64,000 nt of DNA from Oceanirhabdus sp. W0125-5 (GCF_027938815.1 NZ_CP115913.1:5304001-5368000); one strand, 5' to 3'; positions 9,114 through 18,399 are shown, counted from the first letter of the stretch. Numbers and translations: made by a program. Notes: generated by a model not told the origin, from the sequence alone.

Positions 9114-9162
9114 GGTAATCACCCTCTTTAACTTTATTTTGCATTCGTATATCAACCATATA

Positions 9163-9237
9163 ATTATTTCGTATACTATTGTTTCGTATACTATTGTTTC
9201 GTATACTATTGTTTCGCATGCAATTATTTCGCATGCT
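9163..9237 (-). repeat. five 15-bp tandem repeats over the MarR transcription start
   Basis: Exactly five 15-bp units. On the minus strand three are AGTATACGAAACAAT or its AGTATACGAAATAAT variant and two are (A/T)GCATGCGAAA(C/T)AAT. Each unit holds a 6-bp palindrome (GTATAC or GCATGC). The array starts 7 bases after the predicted -10 box and ends about 50 bases before the start codon, where a multi-site operator would sit. Confidence 0.85.
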
Positions 9238-9243
9238 AAATAT

Positions 9244-9272
9244 ATTTTAATCCTTTTTCTTGTATATGTAAA
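9244..9272 (-). promoter_or_regulatory. promoter of the MarR-exporter operon
   Basis: TTTACA (9267-9272), 17-base spacer and TAAAAT (9244-9249) on the minus strand, immediately upstream of the 15-bp repeat array. The rest of the 9288-9629 gap is very AT-rich and shows nothing else I can call. Confidence 0.65.
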
Positions 9273-9629
9273 TCCTATTTTCATCATTTTACATATTGTT
9301 CATTTTCTTCACTCTTACATATTTTTTCCATATAGACTAATCTAAATCTATGTATTTAATCATAAATTTAATTTAAAAATAAAAAATATCTTAATGATTT
9401 AATAATTAATATAAAATTCATAAATATATAATTTTTTTTATAAAAATAAGTTAATTTCATAATTTTTGAATACCTCAATACTATAACTTTCATTTTTCGT
9501 CAATTATTTACAATTCGTACTAATTGTGATATTATGTACATAAAACATACTATAATTCATCATTAATATGTTATATTTAACTTTTTCAGCTCTATTTATT
9601 TTACACATTAAGTACTAAGGAGGAGTTAT

Positions 9630-11696
9630 ATGCGTAAGAAATCTTTGAAAAAGAAAATGATGGTTTATTTTATATCAGCAATAGGCGTATCATTCTTAGC
9701 ATTTTTTCTAATAACCATTTTCAGTTCTAAGAATACTATCGATACAGAAACAAATATGAAATTATCTATCATGTCATCTGAAATTAAAGAAAGAATTAAC
9801 TCGGCTCTTATTGAACAACGAGTAAAAGCAGAAATTGTTGCTAACAGTATACAAACATCATATGAAAACTTGGATGAGAGTCACTTCGAAAATATTCTGA
9901 CCAAATCAATTTCTCAAAATAGCAGTACTTATGGAATGGGAATATGGTTTGAACCATATGTCTATGACTCAAAAACTTATTATGCTCCTTATGGATATAG
10001 AGATGGTGACAAAATATCTTATATGGACTATAGTTCTAATTTTAAAAATTATAAGAGTAACCATAAAGCCTATAAAAAAGAAGATTGGTATATAAAAAGT
10101 AGGAATAAAGATAAAATTGCAGTATGGAGCGATGTTTATAAAGACCCAGAAGTTAATACATTGATGGTAACAGTTGCAGCTCCCATGTACAAAGATGATA
10201 CTTTTATAGGTAATGTAACCTCTCATATTGATTTAAAAAGTTTATCAAAAATGATAGAATCATTAGAAATCGGAACTGCTGGACGAGCCTTTCTTATTGA
10301 TTCTGCAGGTACATACTTAACTGACAAAAATTCAAAAAAAATTGAAGATCAAATTAATATTTCTAAAGATATCACAGTTGGTCTTGCTGAAAAATCATCT
10401 GAAATCTTAGAAAAAAGAACAGGTAACTTCACCTTTGATGATGACGGAGTTAAAAGTAAATTATACTTTATAGAAATACCTGAAACAAAATGGATTGTGG
10501 GTATTATATTACCTCAAAAAGAAGTCCATGAGAAGATAATAGGTTTAATAATTACATTATCTATAGTTGCTCTTATTTCAATTTTATTGCTTTTATTTTT
10601 TATTATACTTTTCTCTGATAGGATTACTAGTAGAATTAGTAGTGTTAGTAAACTTTCAGAATCAATGGCTACAGGTGATTTAACTTATAAAATAAATATT
10701 AAAGGAAATGACGAAATTGAACATATGGCCAATAACTTTAACCATATGTCAGATAAAATCAATACTATTATTCAGAAGGTTGAAGAGAGTCTTAAAGAAG
10801 TTCTTACTTCTGCAAAAGACTTAGCAGATATAGCTCAAGATACTCATAAAGAAACTGAAATAATTTCTAGTTCTATAGTCAGTATGTCTGAGGGGGCTGC
10901 ATCTCAGGATGATATGCTAACCCAATCTGTTGAGTCTGTAAATGAAATGAATAGTGGTGTTGAACAAATTTCAAGCAGCATTCAAGAAATGCTTGCATTT
11001 GCTCATGAAACATCAAATATATCAAACATAAATACTAAAGACATTGTTAAAGTAATTAAGAATATGGATGAAATCAATAAAAGCACAGTTGAATCTGCTT
11101 CAGAAATTCATAAGCTTGGAAATAAATCAAATGAAATTGGAAATATAGTTTCATTAATTACTGATATTTCAGACCAAACAAATCTACTAGCTCTAAATGC
11201 AGCTATTGAAGCAGCTCGTGCTGGGGAACAAGGTAAGGGATTTGCAGTTGTTGCTGAAGAAGTTAGAAAATTAGCTGAGCAATCAAGTGAAGCTGCTTCA
11301 AATATAAGTAATCTTATTGGAGAGATTCAAACTGAAATAAAAGATGTTGTAAAATCAATGGACAAAAGTACTTCTATTGTGCAAGAAGGAACTACCCTTG
11401 TTCGTAAGTCTGAGAAGGCATTTATAGATATAAACTCTGCAATCTCTAAAATATTTGATCAAATACATGAAATATCCTCTGTTACTGAGGAACTATATGC
11501 TACAAGTTCAAACGTGAGCGATAGTATGGTATGTATCTCTAATATATCAAAAGACGCAATGAATAATACTGAAGAAGTATCTAGCAATTCTGAAGAACTT
11601 CTTTCTTCAATGAATTTAGTTTCAGAGTCAGCAGATAAATTAACAACACTTTCAAATGAAATTAAAGAAGCATTTGCTTTCTTTAAAACTAAGTAA
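9630..11696 (+). CDS. methyl-accepting chemotaxis protein with dCache sensor
   Basis: A 688-residue transmembrane chemoreceptor. An N-terminal helix (about 10-32) and a second one (about 300-325) bracket an extracellular double-Cache domain. Its ligand pocket motifs include EDWYIKS, VWSDVYKDP and VTVAAPMY. A HAMP domain follows, then the signalling coiled coil with the conserved tip DQTNLLALNAAIEAARAGEQ and FAVVAEEVRKLAEQS. No C-terminal methyltransferase-binding pentapeptide is seen. It senses a small extracellular ligand, perhaps an amino acid, and feeds CheA/CheW. RBS AAGGAGGAG; monocistronic, ending at a bidirectional terminator. Confidence 0.93.
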   Translation: MRKKSLKKKMMVYFISAIGVSFLAFFLITIFSSKNTIDTETNMKLSIMSSEIKERINSALIEQRVKAEIVANSIQTSYENLDESHFENILTKSISQNSSTYGMGIWFEPYVYDSKTYYAPYGYRDGDKISYMDYSSNFKNYKSNHKAYKKEDWYIKSRNKDKIAVWSDVYKDPEVNTLMVTVAAPMYKDDTFIGNVTSHIDLKSLSKMIESLEIGTAGRAFLIDSAGTYLTDKNSKKIEDQINISKDITVGLAEKSSEILEKRTGNFTFDDDGVKSKLYFIEIPETKWIVGIILPQKEVHEKIIGLIITLSIVALISILLLLFFIILFSDRITSRISSVSKLSESMATGDLTYKINIKGNDEIEHMANNFNHMSDKINTIIQKVEESLKEVLTSAKDLADIAQDTHKETEIISSSIVSMSEGAASQDDMLTQSVESVNEMNSGVEQISSSIQEMLAFAHETSNISNINTKDIVKVIKNMDEINKSTVESASEIHKLGNKSNEIGNIVSLITDISDQTNLLALNAAIEAARAGEQGKGFAVVAEEVRKLAEQSSEAASNISNLIGEIQTEIKDVVKSMDKSTSIVQEGTTLVRKSEKAFIDINSAISKIFDQIHEISSVTEELYATSSNVSDSMVCISNISKDAMNNTEEVSSNSEELLSSMNLVSESADKLTTLSNEIKEAFAFFKTK

Positions 11697-11762
11697 TATA
11701 ACATAGTTAATTTAAAATATATAGAGATTTAAGTTTCACTATAGAATCTCTATATAAGAAAT

Positions 11763-11817
11763 TAAACCCAAGGTTGATTCATATGGTTTATACCATTATT
11801 ATCATCCTTGGGTTTTA
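11763..11817. terminator. bidirectional terminator between convergent genes
   Basis: Perfect arms AAACCCAAGG and CCTTGGGTTT flank a 32-base loop that itself contains a short ATGGT...ACCAT hairpin. It serves the chemoreceptor and the converging small gene. Confidence 0.75.
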
Positions 11818-11860
11818 AAGTATGTTGTTATATCCATCAGTATATAGTTATAGAATTACT

Positions 11861-12193
11861 TTAGTAAATATCCTCTTCTTCATCATCTAATCTTTCGCTT
11901 ATAGTTTCATTTATAATACTTACTAATTCTTCTCTAGTGAGATCACCAATACAAACCTCCTGATTTTCGCCTCTTAATTCATCTTCAAAATCATTTAGCA
12001 AATATTCCTGTGCTTTGTGTATTCTATCATTAACAACTGATTGCTTAATATATATTTCTCCATCTTTCTCAATGCAATGCTCTTCATTAAAGGAGCCATC
12101 ATCATGAACATCAAGTATACTAAGAGGAAATATTGTATTGTTATAAATATGGTCTTTAATATAATCGATTTGCTTTTCTGTAAAGTCTCTCAT
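11861..12193 (-). CDS. small acidic cytoplasmic protein of unknown function
   Basis: A 110-residue acidic protein (MRDFTEKQIDYIKDHIY...) ending in a run of Asp and Glu (DDEEEDIY). No signal peptide or membrane segment. The ATG at 12193 has AAGGAGTGAT eight bases upstream; the GTG at 12202 is too close to it. The family is not recognised. Confidence 0.65.
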   Translation of the reverse strand: MRDFTEKQIDYIKDHIYNNTIFPLSILDVHDDGSFNEEHCIEKDGEIYIKQSVVNDRIHKAQEYLLNDFEDELRGENQEVCIGDLTREELVSIINETISERLDDEEEDIY

Positions 12194-12364
12194 TCTTATC
12201 ACTCCTTATATTCTTATGATTACAATTTACATATTCACTTTGTTTATACATTGGTATTCTTTGCAATTATAGCTACTTATATTCAAGAACTTTGAAATAA
12301 AATTAGCAATTTTTATCAGCTCAAATATTGTTAAAGATGATACAATAAATGTGGGGGTGGAAAA

Positions 12365-13231
12365 ATGAATTATATAGATCACATACAAATGGCCATTGAG
12401 TATATAGAAAATAACCTAAGAAATGATATTAGCTTAAGTAATTGCGCAAAAATTGCAGGTTATTCTGATTATCATTTTTTAAGAATTTTTAAAGAAGCAA
12501 CAGGAATAACACCCGGGAAATATATAAAGCGAAGAAGAATCAGTGAAGTTGCAAAACTCATAATGAAAGATGATTCGTATATGTTTAAAGCAGCATATGA
12601 GGTTGGTTTTAACTCCTATGAGAATTTTCTTCGAGCTTTTAAAACAGAGCATCAGGTAACCCCCAACGAATATAAATTAAATGATAACAGTTTACTTCTA
12701 TATAATAAAATAGATCTATACAACCTTAGAGATGAAAGAAATAATCCTTCCCTTATACCTGAAATAGTGCAATTACCTTCCATTGAACTATATGGACACC
12801 TCCATAAGTCCTCATTTAAAACTTCCTTGCAGGATATACCTAAGTTTTGGAATAGGTATAACTGCAATAAATTAGGAGAAAAACTACATCCTAACGAGGA
12901 TAATACAAAAAGATATGATTATGGAATAGCTATAATCGATCATGAAAAAAAATCATTTGAATACTTCATAGGTGTTAAGAGTCTTAAGAATATACCTAAT
13001 ACTCATCATATTACAATACCAGCCGGAACCTATGCATCATTTATGACTCCAACTGCCGATAGTTTCACTTTTGTAGATACCATTCACAAAACATGGAAAT
13101 ATATAAATGAATGGTTTAAAACAAGTGAATATATTAGACTGAAGGGATATGAATTTGAAAGATACTGTGAAAAAAGTCGCACATATAGCGAAGAGATATT
13201 AATTCCCGTTAAAAAGGCACAACGTGCCTAA
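12365..13231 (+). CDS. AraC-family regulator with GyrI-like effector domain
   Basis: A 288-residue protein. Residues 1-105 hold both AraC helix-turn-helices (SLSNCAKIAGYSDYHFLRIF and AAYEVGFNSYENFLRAFK, then TPNEYK). Residues 130-288 form a GyrI/SoxS-type small-molecule domain with IPAGTYASF and the final EILIPVKK strand. This N-terminal DNA-binding arrangement is that of Rob/TipA-like regulators of drug or stress responses. The last codons (Lys-Ala-Gln-Arg-Ala-stop) lie inside hairpin 1 of dispersed element copy E, so the element has supplied the present C-terminus. RBS GGGGGTGG. Confidence 0.9.
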   Translation: MNYIDHIQMAIEYIENNLRNDISLSNCAKIAGYSDYHFLRIFKEATGITPGKYIKRRRISEVAKLIMKDDSYMFKAAYEVGFNSYENFLRAFKTEHQVTPNEYKLNDNSLLLYNKIDLYNLRDERNNPSLIPEIVQLPSIELYGHLHKSSFKTSLQDIPKFWNRYNCNKLGEKLHPNEDNTKRYDYGIAIIDHEKKSFEYFIGVKSLKNIPNTHHITIPAGTYASFMTPTADSFTFVDTIHKTWKYINEWFKTSEYIRLKGYEFERYCEKSRTYSEEILIPVKKAQRA

Positions 13232-13318
13232 AAACAAATGGAGAATTGATAATGTAGAATGGAGAATGATGGATGATTTTCACTTTGGTGAAAATCTATA
13301 TCTATTGTTCTTTAAGAC
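13214..13318 (+). repeat. dispersed structured element, copy E (left part)
   Basis: Hairpin GGCAC-aac-GTGCC (13216-13228), TAAAAACAAATG, then A/G-rich 7-mers (GAGAATTGATAATGTAGAAT), GATGGATG, the hairpin GATTTTCAC...GTGAAAATC (13275-13296) and TATTGTTCTTTA. It overlaps the AraC stop codon. The core and right end are absent. Confidence 0.8.
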
Positions 13319-13333
13319 AAAGGAGAGATAATT

Positions 13334-14272
13334 ATGAAAAATATAAAACTATCTTGGAATGAGGGAATCTTTGACCCTACTGGGTTCCTTCACTCATTTA
13401 TAAAGTCAATAGCATTATCATTGAAATATAGTAACTTAACTCAATCACCAGAAGATATTGTTGCTACAACAGGGTTTGCCTTTAGAATGTGGGCTCACAA
13501 AAACCTCTGTCCTAGTGCAATGAGCATTTTTGATTTCTCATTATTAAAAACGGCCCTTGAGAATGGTGGTTTCTCTTGCCAACATATAAGCAGATTGTGG
13601 GATGAAGAAAATCTTGAACACTCTAGAAGAACAGAGTCGGTCCAAGCTATAAAAAACTCCTTAGAAAATAATACTCCACCTGTAGTATGGGATGTTGGTA
13701 TTCCTGAATGGGGTCTTATCACAGGATATAATGATGAATCTAAAAAGTTCACATACCTTTCAATAACAGGTGATGTTGATGAGATGGATTATGATAACCT
13801 AGGACGAGGTGAAATACCTATTCTCTCTGTCACAATCCCAACAGGAACTACTAATAAGAGTGAAATAGATATACTTAAAGATACAATTAAAATGATTATT
13901 GAACATGCAGATGGGAAAGAATGGTCTGATGGAAATACTTCTGGTCTTAAGGCATATGATGTAATAATTGATTATATCACCAATACACACTCTGAATCTC
14001 TTGATGTTTTTTCAATGAAATATTACCTAGGTACCTATGCTTCATTAAGATATTATGCTTGGAGATACACGGATAAGATGAGCTTAAAATATACAAAACT
14101 AAAGCCAGTAGCTGAAGGTTATAAAAAAGTTTTTGAATTGTTGAAATCAACATATGATTTGTTAGTTGAATCATCTAATTTAAATGAAATTAAGAATATT
14201 ATTATTACTAATATATCTAATGCTAGAGATGAAGAGACAAAATGCGTAGACACCCTAAAAACAAATGTATAA
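13334..14272 (+). CDS. BtrH N-terminal/C39-like domain protein
   Basis: A 312-residue cytoplasmic protein. An early Cys-containing region, then GLITGYNDESKKFTYLS in mid-protein, resemble the papain-like fold of BtrH-type acyltransfer and C39-like proteins, in which a conserved His or Asp follows a GYD-like motif. I infer that fold only weakly. The C-terminal third is helical. Its last residues (Leu-Lys-Thr-Asn-Val-stop) are encoded by the left edge of element copy F, so the original C-terminus was probably altered. The RBS AAAGGAGAG is just after copy E. Confidence 0.45.
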   Translation: MKNIKLSWNEGIFDPTGFLHSFIKSIALSLKYSNLTQSPEDIVATTGFAFRMWAHKNLCPSAMSIFDFSLLKTALENGGFSCQHISRLWDEENLEHSRRTESVQAIKNSLENNTPPVVWDVGIPEWGLITGYNDESKKFTYLSITGDVDEMDYDNLGRGEIPILSVTIPTGTTNKSEIDILKDTIKMIIEHADGKEWSDGNTSGLKAYDVIIDYITNTHSESLDVFSMKYYLGTYASLRYYAWRYTDKMSLKYTKLKPVAEGYKKVFELLKSTYDLLVESSNLNEIKNIIITNISNARDEETKCVDTLKTNV

Positions 14273-14385
14273 TTGATAATGTATAATGGATAATGAATGT
14301 GGCTTCTGCTTACGCAGAAGCTATATTTTTTTGTTCTTTTAACAACATTTTCTATTAAGATAAAATATTGTATAATATAATAAGA
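14262..14385 (+). repeat. dispersed structured element, copy F (left half)
   Basis: CTAAAAACAAATG, 7-mers (ATAATTGATAATGTATAATG), hairpin GCTTCTGC-ttac-GCAGAAGC (14302-14321), TTGTTCTTTTA, and the first core hairpin up to ATATTGTA, where it breaks off. The matching right half (copy G) begins at the other arm of the same hairpin, about 1 kb downstream. Confidence 0.78.
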
Positions 14386-14477
14386 GTAATTGATGCTTAA
14401 AATATTTGTTTATGAAATAAAGGATGTATAAGTGAATCAAATAATAGTAAAATATTGTGGAAATGGAGTGATATGCA

Positions 14478-14915
14478 ATGTCTGAAAGTAATGTTAAATT
14501 AACAAATTTATGTCCAGTTTTTATATCCGAAAATGTTAAAAGAACAGTAAAGTTTTATGTTGAAAAACTTGGATTTAAATTTGCAACACATTATGATAAA
14601 ATTGATAACTTTGCAACAATATATAGAGATTCTATTGAATTTGTAATTGTACAATCAAAATTCGGAAAAATTGAATCAAATACAAAAAGATATGGTGCTG
14701 GTTATGATGCATACATTGATACAGACACAGTTGGTGGTGTAGATATAATCTATGAAGAATTTAAATCAAAAGGTGTTAACATAGTATCAAAACCAAGAAA
14801 AACGGATTATGGAACTTATGAATTTGTTATAGAAGATATTGATGGAAGATTGATAGGTATAGGACTTATTTATAATAATCAAATTTATTTCGAAAATTCA
14901 GATATAAAAATCTAA
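14478..14915 (+). CDS. VOC-family (glyoxalase/bleomycin-resistance-like) protein
   Basis: A 145-residue single VOC domain. The paired beta-alpha-beta modules show as CPVFISENVKRTVKFYVEKLG (residues 11-31) and IIYEEFKSKGVNI, followed by YEFVIEDIDGRLIGIG with the usual metal-site Glu region. Such proteins bind drugs or isomerise small molecules; no substrate can be proposed. RBS GGAGTGAT. It lies between the two halves of a split dispersed element (F and G). Confidence 0.82.
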   Translation: MSESNVKLTNLCPVFISENVKRTVKFYVEKLGFKFATHYDKIDNFATIYRDSIEFVIVQSKFGKIESNTKRYGAGYDAYIDTDTVGGVDIIYEEFKSKGVNIVSKPRKTDYGTYEFVIEDIDGRLIGIGLIYNNQIYFENSDIKI

Positions 14916-15022
14916 CAATTTACTTTATAAGATTTAAAAGTTAGAAATTTTTAATACTAATTATTCTTCTTTAATGAACGCTATAAAGATATTAATTGTT
15001 ACATAAAAAAAGAGGTGACTCT

Positions 15023-15283
15023 GTGAATATTCAAGAACCAAAACTAAATATAAAAAGTTTAACTTGTTTTCTTATTTCATTTACAACATTTTTAATAGGA
15101 CTTTACAAATTATTATTTTATAGACCTCATGAGACTTTAAAAAAAGGTATCAATAGCTATGGTTTTAAATTCAGCACTACTGAATTACTTCTAAATACCC
15201 AAAGAGCAACTGCTCTGTTCACGATCACACTTATATTCTTACTTTTGGGATTTTGGTTTTCATTGACTGCTAGAAGAAAATAA
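15023..15283 (+). CDS. small two-helix membrane protein
   Basis: An 86-residue protein with two hydrophobic segments (about 13-33 and 66-82) joined by a basic loop (FYRPHETLKKGINSYGF). I chose the GTG at 15023 because AGAGGTGACT is positioned for it; a TTG at 14996 has no site. The family is not recognised. It is followed by a strong terminator and lies between copies F and G. Confidence 0.6.
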   Translation: MNIQEPKLNIKSLTCFLISFTTFLIGLYKLLFYRPHETLKKGINSYGFKFSTTELLLNTQRATALFTITLIFLLLGFWFSLTARRK

Positions 15284-15320
15284 TAAATTAATTTTCACTT
15301 ATGCTATATTAATAATCAAT

Positions 15321-15360
15321 AAAAAGAACTTGTAATCAAAAGATACAAGTTCTTTCTTAT
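15321..15360. terminator. bidirectional terminator
   Basis: Perfect 12-bp arms AAAGAACTTGTA/TACAAGTTCTTT around a 9-base loop, with A- and T-rich flanks. Confidence 0.85.
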
Positions 15361-15371
15361 TATCAATATAT

Positions 15372-15497
15372 TTAACCTACAATGTTTCATTCAAAATGAA
15401 ACGAGTAAACTCCTCTTGTTCCTTAAACAATACAATTAAAATTTCTCGAAGAGAAATGTCCATCATTATCCATTATCAATTATACATTATACATTAT
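15372..15497 (+). repeat. dispersed structured element, copy G (right half)
   Basis: Begins CTACAATG (right arm of the core hairpin missing from copy F), then TTTCATT...AATGAAA, ACGAGTAAAC, the TTTCTCGAAGAGAAA hairpin and CCATCATTATCCATTATC plus inverted 7-mers. It ends 16 bases before the stop codon of the minus-strand permease. Confidence 0.8.
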
Positions 15498-15512
15498 GTT
15501 TTAATCCAGGTT

Positions 15513-17618
15513 CTATCTCTTATTCATAGTCTCCTTCAAGTACTTACTCTTTGAAATATGGTAGAATATAATCTGTATTATAATATATAACCCTATCATT
15601 AATGATGTATTTAACATGATCTTATCATAAACAGCCTGTGGCGATAAAACTATACTTATACTGAAAGCTCCTAAGAATCCCCCTAATAGAACTGGTATAA
15701 AATACAGTATCTTTAATTCATTACATACTAACTCTTTTAGTTCTTTATCTGTCATACCCATTTTTCTTAGTTTTAATAATCTCTCTCTATCATCATTTAC
15801 TCCTGTAAGTACTCTGTAGTAAAGTACTATTCCACTTGCTATCAATGTTAAGAATCCTACGAAAAAGAATATAAATAAAGTTACTCCATAGATTTGAATA
15901 GGTTCAAATCTTTCTTCTTCAACATATATTGGTCTTAAATCATTTATATATTCAATATTAGAATCATTATATACGGGACGTTCTCCCTTCGTTCTATTCC
16001 AGAAATTTTCATCTAACTGATTTTTACTCTTCAACAGTTCAACTACCCCATTGAATATCTCATCTTTATTCTCCTTAATATTTATCTTTTGATATATTTC
16101 AACTTTATCTTTAAATTCAGCTTTAATTCTCTCATAATCCTCATGATCAACAATAAAAGCTTCCCCACTATTAATTGCTGAATTATAATATTTTATGCTT
16201 AAAGGGGCAAATTCATAAGGAGTATTGTTAGGCTTTAACGTGAAATTTGTATAGTCATTTACAACATTTTTAAATTCCTTTTCAGATATTCTACATTCCA
16301 CAACATTAGGACTTAGACGTTCATATAAGTCATTCCCATGTTCAGTTATTACAATCTCATAATTATCTCTCTTAGCACCTCTCATTGAACTAGATGGATT
16401 AACAACCTCCATAAATTCTCCTGGCTTAATATCAAACTGAGTATTCATATGTTGGTTATAGTTTCTTTCACTTATTATAGGAAACGAAAATGATTGGATT
16501 ACTACCTTCTCTTCACCTTCATATTTATACACATCCATAGGCACATATTCTATTTTTGAATAACTTTCAAGCTCTCCTCCTGCTGCTCGTATTACATCTC
16601 TCAACTCTTTTTCAGATACTATATTGTATTTTGATGTCTGAACAAACATAATATCATTAAAGAAGTTCTTCTCAAATACGTCTGGTGCTGTAGCATACAT
16701 GTTATATCCAAACTGTATCAAAAATATCGCTAATGAAGTTAATAAGGATACTACAAAAAGCATTGTTCTATAATTCTTTACCCTATACGATAAATTAGTA
16801 AGAAGAAGAATTTTCTTATTATATAGATCTGGAAATCTCTTAAAAATATTCTTTATAGACTCTATGAAATTACCAATCACCATGTAAAGACCAATTAATA
16901 TTATTGTAGGACATATCCAAGCAATTAACTTCAAAGTTAATGTACTTTCATATATGTATCTAGACTTTACACTCTGTAATATTATTAATGAAATCACCAT
17001 TAAAGTAAACCATACAATTCCTGTGTACTTTCTCTTCTCCATCATATCACTCTTTAATGATGCTTTAATCATCTCAACTATTGATATCTTGGATATTGCT
17101 CTCTTTCCCAAAAGAGTACTGAATAAGAATATCACTCCAAAAATTCCAACTGTTACTATAACACTCTGATAATTTAGGTTAAATTTTAATCCATCTAGCA
17201 TCATTATCTTAGAAAATAACATATAATATAATCTTGAAAAAATCATTCCTGAAATCAAACCTACTAATAAAGAGCTACCCACTATTATTACGTTTTCAAA
17301 AAAGACCATTTTCTTAATATTCTTCTGTGTCATTCCTAGTATCATATACACTCCAAATTCCTTGCCCCTATATTTGATAAATGCTGTCACAGTGTAAGAT
17401 ATAAAAACAACTAAAAAGATGATAACTCCCGCATATCCTGTCTTCAGGGCATTTCTCGCACTGCGAGGAATCATTGAAGTAAGTTGTTTTTCATACATTA
17501 GATTGCTATACATGAAAAGGATCATAATAGCAAAGCTGTTAACTAAGAAAAATGAAAGATACTTTTTAAAATTAAACTTAATATTATTTAAAATTATACT
17601 GTTAAATGTCATCTTCAT
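15513..17618 (-). CDS. Bce-type ABC permease, module 1
   Basis: A 701-residue FtsX-superfamily permease. Helix 1 is near residues 20-38. Helices 2-4 surround FIKYRGKEFGVYMILGMTQK, the cytoplasmic coupling-helix signature of BceB/VraG/YtsD permeases. A roughly 220-residue extracellular domain follows helix 7, and the last three helices carry LLKLRKMGMTDKELKEL. Such permeases recognise peptide antibiotics or bound lipid II cycle intermediates and relay the signal to the partner kinase. It overlaps the ATPase stop by one base. Confidence 0.92.
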   Translation of the reverse strand: MKMTFNSIILNNIKFNFKKYLSFFLVNSFAIMILFMYSNLMYEKQLTSMIPRSARNALKTGYAGVIIFLVVFISYTVTAFIKYRGKEFGVYMILGMTQKNIKKMVFFENVIIVGSSLLVGLISGMIFSRLYYMLFSKIMMLDGLKFNLNYQSVIVTVGIFGVIFLFSTLLGKRAISKISIVEMIKASLKSDMMEKRKYTGIVWFTLMVISLIILQSVKSRYIYESTLTLKLIAWICPTIILIGLYMVIGNFIESIKNIFKRFPDLYNKKILLLTNLSYRVKNYRTMLFVVSLLTSLAIFLIQFGYNMYATAPDVFEKNFFNDIMFVQTSKYNIVSEKELRDVIRAAGGELESYSKIEYVPMDVYKYEGEEKVVIQSFSFPIISERNYNQHMNTQFDIKPGEFMEVVNPSSSMRGAKRDNYEIVITEHGNDLYERLSPNVVECRISEKEFKNVVNDYTNFTLKPNNTPYEFAPLSIKYYNSAINSGEAFIVDHEDYERIKAEFKDKVEIYQKINIKENKDEIFNGVVELLKSKNQLDENFWNRTKGERPVYNDSNIEYINDLRPIYVEEERFEPIQIYGVTLFIFFFVGFLTLIASGIVLYYRVLTGVNDDRERLLKLRKMGMTDKELKELVCNELKILYFIPVLLGGFLGAFSISIVLSPQAVYDKIMLNTSLMIGLYIIIQIIFYHISKSKYLKETMNKR

Positions 17619-18370
17619 TACACCCCCATTAAAACACTTTGAACTTCTAATATCTTATCAAAGAAAGCCTTCCTGTCTCCATTTGATACGATTTCCATCT
17701 CTAATTGACCATCTTTTACGAATATAACCTTTTTACAGAAGGATGCAGCAAAAGCATCGTGTGTTACCATAAGTACTGTACTATTAAGTTCTTCATTAAG
17801 TTTTGAAAGAGTTGTCATAATACTATTTGAAGATTTTGAATCTAAATTACCCGTTGGTTCATCTGCTAAAATTAATGCTGGTTCATTTATCAAGGCTCTA
17901 GCAGCCGCCGCTCTCTGTTTCTGTCCCCCAGAAATATGGAAGGGATATTTTTCCCCTATCTTATCTATTCCAAAGTAATTCATTAAATTGTTTAATTTTT
18001 TGTCTATAACAGATGCTTTAACATTATCTACTATAAGAGGTAATGCAATATTTTCTTTAATAGTTAAACTATCTAGTAGATTAAAATCTTGGAATATGTA
18101 TCCTAAATTTTTTCTTCTAAAATAAATTAGTTCTTCTTTTCTCATTTCACAAATGTCTTTTCCATTAATGAAGACTTCCCCAGATGTTGCATTATCAATT
18201 CCTGAAATTACATTTAACATAGTTGTTTTACCACTTCCTGAAGGTCCCATTATTCCAATAAATTCACCTTTCTCTACTGAAAGACTTATTCCATCTAGAG
18301 CAGTTACCTTTTCTGCATTTTTGTACGCGTTATACACTTTAACTAAACTTTTTATATTTAATACTTTCAT
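17618..18370 (-). CDS. Bce-type ABC ATPase, module 1
   Basis: A 250-residue ATPase: Walker A GPSGSGKTTM (about 42-51), signature ISGGQKQR, Walker B ALILADEPTGNLDSKS, switch His in VTHDAFAAS. This is the MacB/BceA clade. The C-terminal EIVSNGDRKAFFDKIL is the tail typical of Bce ATPases. It pairs with the downstream permease. Its own promoter and a palindromic site lie upstream, and the cognate kinase and regulator genes precede it. Confidence 0.93.
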   Translation of the reverse strand: MKVLNIKSLVKVYNAYKNAEKVTALDGISLSVEKGEFIGIMGPSGSGKTTMLNVISGIDNATSGEVFINGKDICEMRKEELIYFRRKNLGYIFQDFNLLDSLTIKENIALPLIVDNVKASVIDKKLNNLMNYFGIDKIGEKYPFHISGGQKQRAAAARALINEPALILADEPTGNLDSKSSNSIMTTLSKLNEELNSTVLMVTHDAFAASFCKKVIFVKDGQLEMEIVSNGDRKAFFDKILEVQSVLMGV

Positions 18371-18399
18371 TTAATTCACCTCGTTTATTTGATAACTCT

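Noticed and set aside
9097..9345. plus-strand frame across the 15-bp repeats
   Set aside because: Repetitive low-complexity translation produced by the repeat, without a ribosome binding site.
9480..9560. ACAATT...AATTGT palindrome as a chemoreceptor operator
   Set aside because: Only 6-bp arms in very AT-rich DNA, and no promoter with acceptable spacing could be fixed next to it.
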